Below, in pieces: positions 19,594-31,695 of a stretch of 64,000 nucleotides of DNA (positions are counted from its first letter, which is position 1; each line of letters opens with the position of its first letter). The DNA is from Nageia nagi (lineage: Eukaryota; Pinophyta). The notes below the pieces were generated by a model. The model was not told the origin of the DNA. It saw only the letters and a list, made by a program, of their open reading frames with translations, and made no database searches. The translations under genes and the position numbers were made by a program. The stretch is taken from contig JBITNC010000001.1 in the NCBI GenBank assembly GCA_050084985.1, positions 38,626,001 to 38,690,000 of the forward strand. The letters run 5' to 3'.

Positions 19594-20997
19594 TTACTTT
19601 TTAGGAATCACTAAACCGAAACTCTTTTGGGATTCAAATTTTCTTTCTGGAATACCAGAGATTAAGGGTTTTTTCCCTAATCTTGTTTCCATAGAAAAAA
19701 CTCTTATATCTACTAGTGTAAAATTCATTAGGTTCACATCTTGGTTCATGTCATCAGCTACACCAGGTAGAGGAATACCCCCACTTCTTGATAAATACTC
19801 TTGGTATTGATAAATAGGACATGTTGTTTGTTCATGAGCATCATTGTAGGCCAAACACAAACCAGTGGTTTACCTAGAAGAGGAAGCTTGGTTTACATCC
19901 TCAGTTAACACATGCTGAGCCTTTTCTATAGCAGGATAAGGATATCTTCTTACATTGCTTTGCCTGCATAGAATGGTAATCTAATTTGCCATATTCCTAC
20001 ACAAATTTTAGAGTTCCTGAATCTTTGTCAATGAAGCTACCCCTTGATTCATATTAGGCTAAGGAGGGGCTGTTAAGGCCAAGGGAGCTCTAGGGACTGG
20101 CAAGGTTGATGGCCACTGTTGAACAGGGGTAGGAATACTGGACAGAGGTGGAACCAAACTAACTACTTGAGGTCTCAAATTTTGCTTTTGGGCGGTTACT
20201 AGAAAATAAGGCATTGGCATGCGACTTGGCAATTTTCCTACTGAAATAAGATAGGCTTTAGCATATATTGCTTGTCTATAGACCTCTGGGAAAGTATTTA
20301 CTCTAAAATTTTGGATTTGTAGAGAGAGATCTGGAGGGAAGGCTCTTAGGTAATACATTAAGGCTTGAAATTGCTGAGGCCTGACTGGCATTGGGACTCT
20401 CATCAAAGATTTTTGGAATCTAATATTGAAATTAGGGATATTTTCTTGCTCATATCTTTTGATTGAAGTGAACTATGTTAATAGAGAAAAAGGATCTCCT
20501 AATTCATTAAATTCCAAGATAAAGGGCTCTACTAGTTGAGCCCAAGTGGTTATAGATCCATTAGGAAGGCCCTTGTATCAATCTAGGACCTTTCCTTTGA
20601 AAGACTGAGCCAGTAATCTCACCATGACATCTTCATGTTGAATATTATGAATCTTAGCTAGGCCAACTACATCAACACAATGCTCATAAGCTATTTTCTC
20701 TGAAGTTGCATCAAACTTTAGGAGGGTTTTGAAAACATTTTCTTGTATGTTGTGCAACACGGCCAGGGCTATTGGTACCCCATTATCCCATGCTGGATAA
20801 ATATTTTGAGCTAGATTAGCCATTTTAGGAGAGGTATTTTTGGTGTGAAGATTGAATGGTTCTAGCTTGGTAAAGGATTTTAGGGTGCTAATACTATTTA
20901 GAGACTTGGACTTGATCAGGGTCTTTCTCTTAGGAGCATCTAACATTCTAAAATTTGGTGCTTCTTTTGCTACTCTAGTTTTAGATCTAGTCCACAT
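19594..20997 (-). pseudogene. gag: Element 1 gag, broken
   Basis: It begins with the ATG at 20997 (MWTRSKTRVAKEAPNFRML). A basic N-terminus is followed by the segment NIYPAWDNGVPIALAV, a capsid-like part at 20406-20059 (QALMYYLRAFPPDLSLQI), a Pro-rich stretch, and a CLAYNDAHEQTTCP motif at about 19855-19815 that looks like a CxxHxxxxC-type zinc motif. Several stops interrupt it. Identity is inferred from position after the primer-binding site and from composition. The capsid similarity is weak. Confidence 0.6.
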
Positions 20998-21117
20998 AAA
21001 CTCTAGGTTGCAAAAGAAAATAAAAGGTTCAAAAGCACATATGATATTTACAAATAATCTGATTTAATACATACCATAGATAGTGCTTCAACAGAGTCAC
21101 CAATAAGTTTCTTCGTG

Positions 21118-21134
21118 TCCCACCGAGCATGCCA
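21118..21134 (-). promoter_or_regulatory. Primer-binding site of element 1
   Basis: Eleven bases after the 5' LTR in - sense: TGGCATGCTCGGTGGGA, resembling the TTGGC...CGGTGGG sites of many plant gypsy elements. The tRNA is not assigned. Confidence 0.6.
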
Positions 21135-21145
21135 AAAAGAAATAC

Positions 21146-22570
21146 TGTTGATTAGGATTGTGTAATATATGCGCCATGAATAATCTCAACCAAAGCAAAT
21201 CAAGAACAAACTATGGTGACAGTCTGATCTCCGGAGAAGGCTGGTTCCTTATCTATTGGGTATAAGAGAAGTAAGAGGAAAGAAAATAAAAGGAGTAGAG
21301 TGTGAGGAATTTAAGCAAAGGGCTTAGGGTAACAAGAGAGAAAGTAAAGGTGGATCACTAGTTCAGTGTGGGCTTTCACAGGGTGTGAAACCTTGGTCTA
21401 AATCTAGTGTAGCAGCTACTATATAAGCTCTCACTCTCTAATAGTTTCCCAGCTTTTACTCTACCATGTATGCAAGCATAGTTATGCTAACAGCTCGTAA
21501 TTATCATCCAGGAGACATGCCAAGCTACCACCATGTAACCTAATTAAAAATAACAATTACAAGTGCTAGCAAAGAAAGGTCAAGATGATATCATATCACT
21601 GATAAAAACTACCAGTCTTAGAGAATAAATGTAAAGAGCAATACTAGGGCTTTTCACCCTTTTTTCCACTTTATTTCTCATATACTTATACTAAAAGATA
21701 ACAGTTATAAGAGAATAAAAATAGAATGGTTACAAAGAAGGGCCTCAAGATTCTAGCCACTTCTAACTATCATCATCTAGATATGCTACTTATCCGAATG
21801 TTACAAAATTGAGAAGGTCATGTAAGGTAACATCTTCTCAGAACTAAGATTCCACCTTTCATAGGTATCAACTCCTCTAGGATCTATTCCTTGCCAAAAT
21901 GTGACTATCTTTTCCTCCATAACATCATCATTTTATTATGGAATGCTTTACTTCTTGAACACTTATCTTACAGACTCTGGCTCTTCACTTATCTCTTGCT
22001 GACCTCACCTCCTCTGGAACCTGGTCTTTTCCAAAACTAAGCTTATCCTTTCTTTTATGACATCATCATTTTACTCTGATGTGCTTTATTCACTGACTCT
22101 AGCTTTTTAATTACCCCTTGCTGACCTCACCATCTCTGGAACTTGGTCTTTACCAAAGATGTGACTATCTTTTCTTTCGTGATGTCATCATTTTATTTTG
22201 AAACACTTTACTTCTGGAACACTTAATTTACAGACTCCAGTTCTTCAATTATCTCTTACTGACCTCACCTCCTTTGAAACTTGATCTTTTCCAAAATTGA
22301 GCTTATGCTTTCTTCTATGACATCATCATTTCACTCCATCATGCTTTATTCACTAACTCTGGCTTTTCAATTACCCCTTGCTGACCTCACCATCTCTAGA
22401 ACCTGGTCTTTACCAAAATTATGACTATTCTTTCTTCCGTGACATCATCATTTCACTCTGGCATGCTTTATTTGCTTCAGAAAAACTCTTAGGGATCTTA
22501 AAATGAACTCATGACTAAAAGTAAAGTACACCAGGGCTTTAATAAAGAATTTATTATGTATAGATATACA
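21146..22570 (-). repeat. Element 1 LTR (5' LTR in transcript sense), 1425 bp
   Basis: Partner of 2813-4221, TG...CA. It contains the same 122/138-bp tandem units at about 21900-22460. Confidence 0.9.
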
Positions 22571-22575
22571 GTGTT
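22571..22575. repeat. Target-site duplication of element 1 (right), GTGTT
   Basis: Matches 2808-2812. Confidence 0.9.
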
Positions 22576-23060
22576 AAATGTAAATCACCAACACTCTCAT
22601 CTAATACCTCAACTGGCTCAACATTTGGTAGCTATAATCAATGAAGTCATCTTTCATTTCTTATTCTTGTACATTATTTTTATTTATCTTCATTTGATGA
22701 ATCTACATATTTTGGCATTCTAACCTTAACATTCTCTTTTAGATGTTCAACACATCTAGTAGGTTCAAGTGGACTAATGGGATATTTCTTAACCATAGGA
22801 GGTAATGCTCCCTCTATATTAGGTAGACCATCATTTTCATAATAATGTATTTCTACATCTCCCCTTTGATATTTTTTCCAACCCTTACATATTGAAAAAC
22901 CACATACAATAAGTGCTTTGTAATAAAGAGTGATAGGGTCACTAAATCCTTCTATCGCATTCTCATTCATTGGTTTAGCTCCTAAAAATGTACATCCTGT
23001 TGGGTACAACTTTGTGGCTACTTTATCTCTTCCAATTGATGAATTGATTGAGGTTAGTAA
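22576..23060 (-). pseudogene. SET-domain-like protein, upstream part
   Basis: The open frame at 23009-22707 contains KLYPTGCTFLGAKPMNENAI, WKKYQRGDVEIHYYEND and VKKYPISPLEPTRCVEHLK. It remains open upstream to about 23050, so the Met at 23009 is not necessarily the start. It reaches a stop at 22680, but a GT at 22706-22705 and an AG at 22633-22632 define a possible 75-bp intron. This keeps phase 0 and joins a frame (LPNVEPVEV...) that is open up to 22576 and, after removing element 1, continues into 2812. More upstream exons may exist but I cannot place them. Function is inferred only from the C-terminal SET-like half. Confidence 0.5.
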
Positions 23061-23618
23061 GAATTTTTGTTAGGCCTAATATAAACATCAATACAAATAA
23101 GAAAATACTTCATGAAAAAATTGAAAATTAAGTTAAACATTCATGCATGCCAATTAATTATCTCATGATCATCATCATCCCCTAAAGATGAAGATTGAAT
23201 ATGATCATGTAACATTATCCATAATATTAACTAATTAATAAAAACATATAATTTTATAAAAAGTAAAAATCTAATTAATTTTAAATTTCTACTTATCTAT
23301 TAAAATTTGAGTATACATTCATAATATATTCCTCATTTTTATTTGAAGTATGTTTGTTCTCCTAAGATGAATGTTTGGTGCTATCTAGTCTTTATCATCT
23401 GATGATGAAATATTTTTCCTCCTCTCATAATTAATGGTATAGTATAGGATCATATTTAGATGAGACATCATCAACCTTTCTAGCCCTCAATATATTAATC
23501 ACTAAGCTAATGATGATGTCAATAATAATATCACTAACTTGCTTCAACATTTAGCAATACAATTAGAAATAATAGAATTTAAGTTAAAATTTTAACTCTA
23601 AAGGTTTACGATGAAGTG
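23061..23618. other. AT-rich DNA, possible upstream exons of the SET-like gene
   Basis: On the - strand short acidic reading stretches (QSSSLGDDDD near 23190, SSSDDKD near 23400) could be exon pieces. No splice model is convincing. Otherwise nothing recognised. Confidence 0.3.
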
Positions 23619-25410
23619 TTTAGGGTTTAAGGTTGTAAAAAATTAGGGTTGTAAAAAATTAGAGTTGTAAAAAATTAGGGTTGTAAAAAATTAAGATTGT
23701 AAAAAATTAGGGTTGTAAAAAATTAGGGTTGTAAAAAGAGGGTTGTAAAAAATTAGTGTTGTAAAAAGAGGGTTGTACAAAATTAGGGTTGTAAAAATTA
23801 GGGTTATAAATAATTAGGGTTGTAAAAAATTATGATTTTAAAAAAATTAAGGTTTTAAAAAATCAAGGTTGTAAAAAATTAGGGCTATAAAAAATTAGGG
23901 TTGTAAAAAATCAAGGTTGTAAAAAATTAGGGGTGCAAAAATTCAAGGTTGTAAAAAATTAGGGTTGTTAAAAAATGGGGTTGTAAAAAATCAAGGTTGT
24001 AAAAAATCAAGGTTGTACAAAATTAGGGTTGTACAAAATTAGGATTATAAAAAATTAGGGTTATAAAAAAATTAAGGTTTTATAAGAAATGTTAAAAAAA
24101 ATTAGGCTTTTAAAAAATTAGGGTTGTAAAAAATTAGGGTTGTAAAAAAATTAGGGTTTTAAAAAATACAGATATAAAAAATCAAGGTTTTAAAACATTA
24201 TGGTTGTAAAAAAATTAGGTTTTAAAAATTAGTGTTATCAAAAAGTATGGTTGTACAAAATTAGAGTTGTAAAAAATTCAGGTTGTAAAAAATTAGGGTT
24301 GTAAAAAATTATGGTTGTAAAAATCAAGGTCGAAAAAATTCAAGGTTAAAAAAAATTAGAGTTGTTAAAAAATAGGGTTGTAAAAAAATAAGGTTGTAAA
24401 AAATCAAGGTTGTAAAAAATTAGGGTTGTACAAAATTAGGGTTGTAAAAACTTAGGATTGTAAAAAAATAAGGGTTTTAAAAAATCAAGGTTGTAAAAAA
24501 TTAAGGTTTTAAAAGATCAAGGTTGTAAAAAATTAGGGTTGTAAAAAATCAAGGTTGTAAAAAATTAGGGTTGTAAAAATTTAGGGTTGTAAATGATGGT
24601 AAAAAATTACAATTGTAAAAACTTAGGGTTGTAAAAAATTAACATTGTAAAAATCAAGGTTATAAAAAATCAAAGTTATACAAAATTACGGTTGTAAAAT
24701 ATTAGGGTTGTAAAAAAAAAGGTTGAAAACAATCGAGGTTGTAAAAATCAAGGTTTTAAAAAATTAGGATTGTAAAAAAATAGGGTTGTAAAAAATCAAT
24801 GTTGTAAAAAATCAATGTTGTAAAAAATCAAGGTTTTAAAAAATTAGGGTTCTAAAAAATTACGGTTATAAAAAATTAGGGTTGTAAAAAATTAGGATTA
24901 TAAAAAAATAAGGTTGTAAAAAATTAGGGTTGTAAAAAATTAGGGTTGTAAAAAATTAGGGTTGTAAAAAATTAGGGTTGTAAAAAATTAAGGTTGTAAA
25001 AATTAGGGTTGTAAAAAATTAGGGTTGTAAAAAAATTAAGGTTGTAAAAAATTAGGGTTGTAAAAAAATTAAGGTTTTAAAAAATCAAGGTTGTAAAAAA
25101 TTAAGGTTTTAAAAAATCAAGGTTGTAAAAAATTAGGGTTGTAAAATATTAGGGTTGTAAAAAATTAGGTTTATAAATATTTAGGGTTGTAAAATATTAG
25201 GGTTGTAAAAAATTAGGATTGTAAAAAATTAGAGATGTAAAAAATTAGGTTGTAAAAATTAGGGTTGTAAAAACTAGAGTTGTAAAAAATTAGGGTTTTA
25301 AAATAATTTAGGGTTGGTAAAAAATTACGATTGTAAAAAATTAAATTATAAAAAATTATGATTGTAAAAAATCAAATTGTAAAAAATTAGGTTTAAAAAA
25401 TCAAGGTTTA
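23619..25410 (+). repeat. Telomere-like array A: (TTAGGGTTGTAAAAAA)n, degenerate
   Basis: Roughly a hundred variants of a 15-17 bp unit, TTAGGGTTGTAAAAAA, with forms such as TCAAGGTTGTAAAAAA. The GGGTT core keeps the G-rich plant telomere strand on +. Homogeneous runs occur near 24910-25040. Confidence 0.9.
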
Positions 25411-27965
25411 GATGTAAGGTTTAGGTTTAAAAGGTAGGGTTTAAGATTAGGAGTTTAGAGTTTATGAGAGTGGTTATGGGTTTAAGGATATACAATTAGG
25501 TTTATGATGATAGGTTTAAGTTATGAATATTAGGGTTTATAATGCAAGGTTTAGAGTTTAGGATTAGGATTTATGATGAAGGGTTTAGGTTTAGAATGTA
25601 GAGTTTATGATTGGTTATGTAGGTTTAGGAATTTAGGGTTTATGTTTAGTAGTAGTGTTTAGGTTTTATATGATGAGTTTAGGTTTAAAGTTATTATGAA
25701 TGGTTTAGGGTTTATGATGAAGGTTTAGGGGTATGGTTTTGAATGTAGGGTTTTAAGGTTTAGGGTTCAATATGTAGGTTTAGGGTTTTAAGGTTCAAGG
25801 TTTAGGGTGTTAGGTTTTAGGGTTTAGTGTTTATGATGAATGATTTAGGGTTTAAGATGTAGGGTTTATGATTTATGATGCAAGGTTTAGGGTTTAGGAT
25901 GTAGCATTCATGATGAAGGGTTTAGGGTTTAAGATGTAGGGTTTAGGGTTTAGGATGCAAGGTGTAAGGTTTATGATGAAGGTTTTAAGGTTTAGGGTTT
26001 AGAATGTAGGGTTTATGATTTATGATGTAGGGTTTAGGGTTTTAGGATGTAGGGTTTATGATGTAGGGTTTGGGGTTTATGATGAAGGTTTAGGGTTTAG
26101 GGTTTATGATGAAGGGTTTAAGGTTTAGCGATTAGTATGTAGGGTTTAGGGTTTATGATGAAGGGTTTAGGGTCTAGGATTTAGGGTTTAGGAAGTCAAG
26201 TTTAAGGTTTAGGGTTTATGATGCAAGGTTTAGGGTTTATGATGTAGTGTTTAGGGTTTATGATGCAAGATTTAGGATTCAAGGTTTAAGGTTTATGATG
26301 AAGGGTTTAGGATTTAGGGTTTAGGATGTAGGGTTTATGATTTGTGATGTAAGGTTTAAGGTTTAGGGTTTATGATTCAAGGTTTAGGATCTATGATGTA
26401 GGGTTTAAGGTTTAGAATGTAGGGTTCATGATGCAAGGTTTACATTTTATGATGAAGGATTTAGGGTTTAGGATGTAGCATTTAGGGTTTAGGATGTAGG
26501 GTTTAGGGTTTAAGATGAAGGGTTTAGGGTTTAGGATTTAGGGTTTAAGGTTTAGGGTTTAGGATGCAAGATTTAAGGTATATGGTGAAGGGTTTAGGGT
26601 TTAGAGTATAGGATGTAGGGTTTATGATTTGTGATGTAAGGTATAGGGTTTAATATGTAGGGTTTAGGGTTTATGATGAAGTGTTTAGGGTTTATGATGA
26701 ATGGTTTAGGGTTTAGGATGTAGGGTTTATGATGAAGGGTTTAGGATTTAATATGTAGGGTTTATGATGAAGGTTTAGGATTTAATATGTAAGGTTTAGT
26801 ATTTAGGGTTTATGATACAAGGTTTGAGGTTTATGATGTAGGTTTATGATGCATGGTTTATGATTTATGATGAAGGGTTTAGGGTTTAGGATGTTGGGTT
26901 TAGGATGCATGGTTTAAGGTTTAGAGTTTAGGATGTAGGGTTTATGATTTATGATGCAAGGATTAAGGTTTAGGGTTTAGGGTTTATGATGCAAGGATGT
27001 AGCATTTAGGGTTTAGGATTTATGATGCAAGGTTTAGGGTCTATGATGCAAGGTTTAGGGTCTATAATGAAGGGTTTAGGGCTTAGGATGTAAGATTTAG
27101 GGTTTAGGATGTAGGGTTTAAGGTTTATGATGAAGGGTTTAGTGTTTAGGATGTAAGGTTTAGGGTTTAGGATGTAGGGTTTAAGGTTTATGATGAAGGG
27201 TTTAGGGTTTAGGGTTTAAGATGTAGGGTTTAGGGTTTATTATGCAAGGTTTAGGGTTTACGATGTAGGTTTTAGGGTTTAGGGTTTATGATGTAAGATT
27301 TATGGTTTATGATGAAGGGTTTATGGTTTAGGATGTAGGGTTTAAGATTTAGGATGCAAGTTTTATGATTTATGATGAAGGGTTTAGGATGTAGGATTTA
27401 GGGTCTAGGATGTAGGGTTTAAGGTTTATGATGTAGGGTTTATGATTTATGATGTAAGGTTTAGGTTTTTGATGAATGGTTTAAGGTTTATGATAACGAG
27501 TTTAGGGTTTAAGTTTAGGATGTAGGGTTTAAGGTTTAGGATGTAGGGTTTCAGGTTTATGATGTAGGATTTAGGGTTTATGGTGTAGGGTTCAAGGTTT
27601 AGGATTTAGGATTTATGATGCAAGGTTTAGGTTTTAGGGTTTATGATGAAGGGTTTAGGGTCTAGGATGCATAATTTAAGGTTTATGATGAAGGGTTTAA
27701 AGTTTAGGATGTAGGATGTTTATGATTTATGATGCAAGGTTTATGTTTTATGATGAAGGGTTTAAGATTTATAATAAATAGTTTAGGGTTTAAGGTTTAG
27801 GGTTTATGATGCAAGGTTTAGGGTTTATGATTTAGGGTTTAAGGTTTAGGGTTTAGGGTTTATGATGCAAGGTTTAGGGTTTAGGATGTAAGATTTAAGA
27901 TTTATGATGAAGGGTTTAGGATTTAGGGTTTAGGGTTTATTATGAAGGGTTTAAGGTTTAATATT
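25405..27965 (+). repeat. Telomere-like array B: TTTAGGG mixed with GGATGTAGGG and TATGATGAAGGG
   Basis: Dense TTTAGGG and TTTAGGGTTTAGGG motifs alternate with GGATGTAGGGTTTATGATG-type words. The unit length varies (7-bp base with 12-21 bp composites). All G-rich strand on +. Confidence 0.9.
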
Positions 27966-28222
27966 TGAACCTATATGTCTACTTAAGAAAATATAATATT
28001 TATTTTTTTTACAACTTTACAAATATAAATCAAACAATATATATGCCTAATTACTTTATCATGCAATGTGATATGGTTATCTTTTTTACAACTTGATAAA
28101 TTCATTAAATCTTATTATTGTGAGCGATGTAAAGATTATAGTTAAATTTTTTACTTTTCCTAGAATGTATACTAGTCAAGTGTTAAAATAAGATAGGCTA
28201 GTAAAACTATAAGTTGGGTTTA

Positions 28223-28337
28223 TCATATCTTACCAACCAATCACATAAAGATATATTGAAAGTGGTCATTATAACTTTGCCTCTACCATCAACAATCTAA
28301 CCCTTGCCAAACTGATGTAGGCTCTAGGCTCAATATG
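28223..28337 (+). repeat. Direct repeat, left copy (about 115 bp)
   Basis: Shares CATATCTTACCAA, GTGGTCATTA and CATCAACAATCTAACCCTT with 29074-29188. Identity is roughly 80%. Confidence 0.7.
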
Positions 28338-28714
28338 GTAGCTAAAAAGGCTTCCTAGGGCTAAGTCTTTGCATGGTGACTAAATGTGTCCCCATTTTGC
28401 AATGGGGCACTAGGAATGTTATCGTGCAAGTAGTTAATGGCTTGCCAAGAGTATCAAACCTCAAGACATGGCTAATGGATTGACTAACCCATTGGTGTCA
28501 CCCATGTAACTCTCATTTCCCCTATTTATAGTCATTTTATGGAAAGTAATGACTCCTATCATAAGGGAAGACTACCTTGGTGATCAAATCCAAGTGTAGC
28601 CCACTCTATGGCTTAATAATTATGGTAGTGGAAACTTAAGAAATTAGAGCCAATGGTTGGTCATCACCTTCAACTCATTGATGTTCATTTTAAAGGCATC
28701 ATGCATATGCATCT

Positions 28715-29065
28715 AAAAAAATAACTATATTAACATTGTACCAACATTAACATATCATTAACACTAACATCATATTAACTATATTAACATAACATTAACA
28801 TCTAGTTATCTAAATTAGCATGCCATTAACATTGAATGAACACTAACATCATATTAACTATAATAACACAACATTAACATTGCATTAACTATATTAGCAT
28901 GGCATTAACATTGCATTAACACTAATATCACATTAACTCTATTAATATAACATTAACATCGCATTATCCATATTAGCATGGTATCAATTTAGCATTAACA
29001 ACAACATTATATTAAAATAATATGAACATAATATTAACATTGAATTGCATCAAACATTAGCATAT
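28715..29065. repeat. ATTAACAT-rich simple repeat
   Basis: Irregular units such as ACTATATTAACATAACATTAACATC and ATTGCATTAAC, lying exactly between the two direct repeats. Confidence 0.8.
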
Positions 29066-29073
29066 AGCATTAC

Positions 29074-29188
29074 CATATCTTACCAACGAGTCACATAATG
29101 GTATATTGGAAGTGGTCATTACAACTCTGCTTCCAACATCAACAATCTAACCCTTCTCTAATTGATGCAAGCTTCAAGCTCGATAACA
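29074..29188 (+). repeat. Direct repeat, right copy (about 115 bp)
   Basis: Second copy of 28223-28337, same orientation, 851 bp away. Confidence 0.7.
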
Positions 29189-30139
29189 TTAATGATATCA
29201 ATATATTAAAATTAAATTTTATTAATTTAATAGTATTTATAATTTATTTTTTTACAAATCAATCTAATATTTAAAAGTAAATATTTATGAATTTAATCTA
29301 ATATTTAATTTAATATTTAAAAGTAGATATTTTTAAAATTATTTAATATTTTAAGTATTTTTAAAATTATTTAATATTTTAAAATTATTTAATGTTATTT
29401 TTTTAGTTTTTTTATTTTTTTAATTTTAATGAGAATGACATGATGCATTGCTTTACACATTAGTGCGTCAAGTAGACCATGAAATTATTAAAAAAAAAAA
29501 AAATGGGGCATACCCCGTGTGCCCCACTAATGATTTTTCAATCGAATATCATGAAAAGGATAGGGTAGAGAGTGTTTTGTCATGGAAGAGGGGCATAAGG
29601 GTCATATTTGGACAAAATCTAACTATTTTCCATGAGATCCAAAGGTCAAATTTGTCAGATCCATAGCCAGATTCAAAGGTAAGTATACTAAATCCAAATT
29701 TTTACTTTCTAAAGCATACAATAACATTTTTTAATAGAAATAGAATATTTTTGCATGCATTTGATATTTTTAATATGAATATTGAAAAATACATCAAAAA
29801 ACCTTAAAATTTTGAATAAAAAAAACACCCCTAAATTTTTGGAACATGAAAACCCTTGAATCTAGATAGAAAGTTAGGGCTTACAAAATTAAACCCAGGG
29901 TTTGGAGAAAAACTAAATCTTACAAAATTAATTTTAAGAAAACACTAAATCTTACAAAATTAATTTTAGGTTTGAAATTACAATTCCAAAATTTGCAAAT
30001 TAGGGTTTTAATTTTACTAAATTCATTAAAAAAAATGCAAAAACATACCAAGAAATCCTATAGCTCCTTTTTTTTGTTATATGAAAATGACCATATGATC
30101 TCCAATTTGTAAAAAAAGTAGGATTAATTTTTGTAGAAA

Positions 30140-31695
30140 ATTAGGGTAAAGTTTTGTAAAAATTTAGGTTTGAGTTATGTAAAAAATCCAAATGTAGGGT
30201 AAATTTTTTATTTAAATTTAGGGTTAATTTTGACTTAAAAATTAAGGGTTAATTTTTGTACAAAATTAGGTTATTTTTGTAAAAAAATAGGGTTAATCTT
30301 TGTAAAACATTAGGTTTATTTTTGTAAAAATTAGGGTTATTTTTTTGTAAAAAACTAAGGTTAATTTTAACTTAAAATTTAGGGTTAATTTTTGTAAAAA
30401 ATTAGGATTAACTTTTGTAAAAATTTGGGGTACAAATTACAATTAATATTTATAAAAAATTAGAGTTAATTTTTCTAAAAATTAAGGGTTAATTTCTATA
30501 AATAAAAATTAAGGTTAATTTTTTGTAGAAATTAACGATTAATTTTTGTAAAAAATTAAGGTTAAATTTTAGGTGTTAGGTGTTTGGGTTATGATTAAAT
30601 TTTACTAAAATTGAGGGTTAATTTTGACTTAAAATTTAATGTTATTTTTTGTAAAAAAATTAGGGTTAATTTTTCATAAAAATTAGGTTTAATTTTGGTA
30701 AAAAACTAAGGTTAATTTTAGCTTAGAATTTAGGGTTAATTTTTGTAAAAAATTATGATTAACTTTTGTAAGAATTTAGGGTACAAATTATGATTAATAT
30801 TTATAAAAAAATTAGGGTTAATTTTTGTAAAAATTAAGGGTTAATTTTTGTAAAAACTTAGGGTTAATTTTTGTAGAAATTAAGGATTAATTTTTGTAAA
30901 AATTTAGAGTTAAATTTTAGGTGTTAGGTGTTTGGGTTATAGTTAAATTTTATTAAAATTTAGGGTTAATTTTGACTTAAAATTTAATGTTAATTTTTGT
31001 AAAACATTAGGGTTAATTTTTGTAAAACATTAGGTTACTTTTTGTAAAAAACTTAGGGTTAATTTTCATAAAAAATTAGGTTAATGTTTGTAAAAAATGA
31101 ACGTTAATTTTAACTTAAAATTTAGGGTTGATTTTTGTAAAAAATTAGGATTAACTTTTGTAAACATTTAGGGTACTAATTATAATTAATATTTATAAAA
31201 TATTAGGGTTAATTTTTGTAAAAATTAAAGGTTAATTTTTGTAAAAAAATAGGGTTAATTTTTGTAGTAATTAAGGATTAATTTTTTTGTAAAAATTTAA
31301 GGTTAAATTTTAGGTGTTAGGTGTTTGGGTTACGGTTAAATTTTATTAAAATTTAAGGTTAATTTTGGCTTAAAATATAATGTTAATTTTTGTAAAAAAA
31401 ATTAGGGTTAATTTTTGTAAAAGTTAGGGTAATTTTGTAAAAAAATTAGGGTCAATTTTTGTAAAAAGTTAGGGTTATTTTTTGTAAACAATTAAGGTTA
31501 TTTTTGGTAAATAATTTAGTGTTAATTTTCATAAAAAATTAGGGTTAATTTTTTTAAAAAACTAAGGTTAATTTTAACTTAAAATTTAGGGTTAATTTTT
31601 GTAAAAAAATAATAGGATTAAATTTTATAAAAATTTAGGGTATAGATTATGATTAACATTTATAAAAAATTAGGGTTAATTTTTGTAAAAATTAA
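30140..31695 (+). repeat. Telomere-like array C: (TTAGGGTTAATTTTTGTAAAAA)n
   Basis: About 22-bp units with TTAGGGTTAATTTTTGTAAAA. A higher-order block recurs about every 370 bp, from GTACAAATTA...GATTAATATTTATAAAA to the marker TTAGGTGTTAGGTGTTTGGG (30570, 30920, 31310). Confidence 0.85.

Larger units (their letters stand above)
2813..22570 (-). mobile_element. Element 1: decayed Ty3/gypsy LTR retrotransposon with extra RNase H and post-integrase ORF
   Basis: It is bounded by direct LTRs 2813-4221 and 21146-22570 (both TG...CA) and flanked by the duplication GTGTT. All coding is on the - strand, so the right LTR is the 5' LTR. Order in transcript sense: primer-binding-like site, gag (about 20997-19594), protease (19380-18695), archaeal-type RNase H (about 18590-18190), RT (17765-16980), RNase H (16960-16323), integrase (16320-15186), and a long extra ORF (14711-12699 and 5810-4313) interrupted by element 2. 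Without the nested element it is about 12.9 kb. In-frame stops are scattered throughout, mostly TAG at positions where the family has glutamine. The LTRs differ at roughly 7 of the first 100 sites and by one 16-bp gap, so it is much older than element 2. Two RNase H domains suggest kinship with the Tat/Ogre group, but the order differs. Confidence 0.9.
27966..30139. other. Non-telomeric island between telomere-like arrays
   Basis: No supported gene. It includes the 115-bp direct repeat pair (28223 and 29074), an ATTAACAT-rich stretch, AT-rich filler at 29190-29440, an A-run at 29490, and an inverted GGGGCAtacccCGTGTGCCCC-like segment at 29505-29526. The island may be an old insertion into one larger array. 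Confidence 0.5.
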
